From NCBI GenBank assembly GCA_015522055.1, contig WAMZ01000061.1:1-5724 (forward strand): DNA of 5,724 nt, written 5' to 3'. Both the position numbers and the translations under genes were made by a program. Below the pieces are notes generated by a model, which was not told where the DNA came from, did no database searches, and was given only the letters and a program-made list of their open reading frames with translations. This stretch comes from Candidatus Geothermarchaeota archaeon. Lineage in GTDB: Archaea > Thermoproteota > Nitrososphaeria > Geothermarchaeales > JDFR-13. Below, in pieces: positions 5,524 to 5,724 of this stretch; position 1 is the first letter of the stretch, and every line of letters begins with the position of its first letter.

Positions 5524-5724
5524 CCCTAATCCTCCTCACCAACCCCCTCACAACCGACTCATCCACTGACTCCCCAGAGTATAAGTCCCGCTCCACGAGA
5601 AGAGTCAGATCCTTAAATAACCCCCTGATATTCTCGGGGAGAACCGGCGAGATACGGCCAAGATACTCCCTAAGCGTCTCATGAGGATATGCCTTGCCCA
5701 ATACCCTCGAGAACCTATCTATAA
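5510..5724 (-). CDS. C-terminal part of a DUF4129 protein (runs off right edge)
   Basis: The frame is open from the right edge to the TAA at 5512-5510, giving about 70 residues. The stretch YPHETLREYLGRISPVLPEN, followed by LFKDLTLLVERDLYSGESVD and a final arginine-rich helix, matches the cytoplasmic C-terminal DUF4129 domain. That domain typically has an E-T-x-R-E-Y motif, then a helix with L-T-x-L-x-E-R-x-x-Y. It is found at the end of transglutaminase-type membrane proteins and in MoxR/DUF58 gene clusters. The N-terminal part, with membrane helices and any transglutaminase domain, lies outside the window. A TTG at 5701 could be read as a start for a 63-residue protein, but the frame is open upstream with family-like sequence (DRFSRVLGKAYP), so a 3' fragment of a longer gene is much more likely. 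It overlaps the DUF4350 start by 14 bases. Confidence 0.77.
   Translation of the reverse strand, partial: IDRFSRVLGKAYPHETLREYLGRISPVLPENIRGLFKDLTLLVERDLYSGESVDESVVRGLVRRIRDALV

Larger units (their letters stand above)
526..5724 (-). other. seven-gene membrane-complex operon (right part open)
   Basis: Seven minus-strand genes follow one another without any gap. The overlaps in transcription order are 14, 26, 4, 4, 4 and 4 bases. All products have predicted membrane segments or belong to membrane-associated families. No promoter is needed inside, and none was identified; the operon promoter should be beyond 5724. The gene set DUF4129, DUF4350 and DUF58 is the known MoxR-associated module; the other four genes look like accessory subunits of the same envelope machine. 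Confidence 0.75.

Noticed and set aside
5510..5701. A complete 63-residue gene starting at TTG 5701
   Set aside because: The frame is open to the window edge and the sequence before the TTG fits the DUF4129 domain, so it is the 3' end of a longer gene.
526..5724. Alternating GC skew along the operon as a sign of mosaic origin
   Set aside because: The changes follow membrane-helix versus soluble-domain coding segments, so amino-acid composition explains them without recombination.
1..5724. Search by eye for CRISPR repeats, tRNA or rRNA genes, insertion sequences and long inverted repeats
   Set aside because: None seen; the frequent TATATA words come from Tyr and Ile codons (TAT, ATA) in coding sequence.

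Overview
The window looks like the chromosome of a thermophilic crenarchaeon (phylum Thermoproteota). Isoleucine is mostly ATA, arginine mostly AGG/AGA, Shine-Dalgarno sites are of the GGAGG/GGTGG type, genes overlap by four bases, and the gene families present (DUF58, DUF4129, DUF4350, DUF1616) often cluster in archaea. Genus cannot be assigned from the sequence alone.

All supported genes are on the minus strand, so the operon reads from right to left. It enters at the right edge with the 3' end of a DUF4129 gene (5510-5724). It continues with DUF4350 (4684-5523), DUF58 (3081-4709), a large polytopic membrane protein with a tentative exosortase-like layout (1978-3084), a small protein with two membrane anchors and a helical ectodomain (1544-1981), a single-pass protein equal to the C-terminal ectodomain of DUF1616 (1059-1547), and finally the four-helix DUF1616 membrane domain (526-1062). 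There are no gaps: the junctions overlap by 14 and 26 bases and then four times in a row by exactly four bases (ATGA). This points to one transcript with coupled translation. The operon promoter and any MoxR ATPase, the usual partner of DUF58, must lie beyond the right edge.

Every product is predicted to be in or anchored to the membrane, so the set looks like one envelope complex. The DUF58/DUF4129/DUF4350 part resembles the MoxR-linked modules of unknown function found in many bacteria and archaea. The other four genes add extracytoplasmic helical and beta-rich parts, including a DUF1616 protein divided into two genes in reversed order.

Left of the operon, positions 156-525 are AT-rich with no convincing gene. 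They hold T-rich terminator-like sequence after the operon and a TATA-like promoter for a second minus-strand gene. That gene starts at 155 and leaves through the left edge; only about 52 codons are visible, enough to show a membrane segment. Its codon usage (TTG leucine, ATT isoleucine, GTT valine) and AT content differ from the operon.
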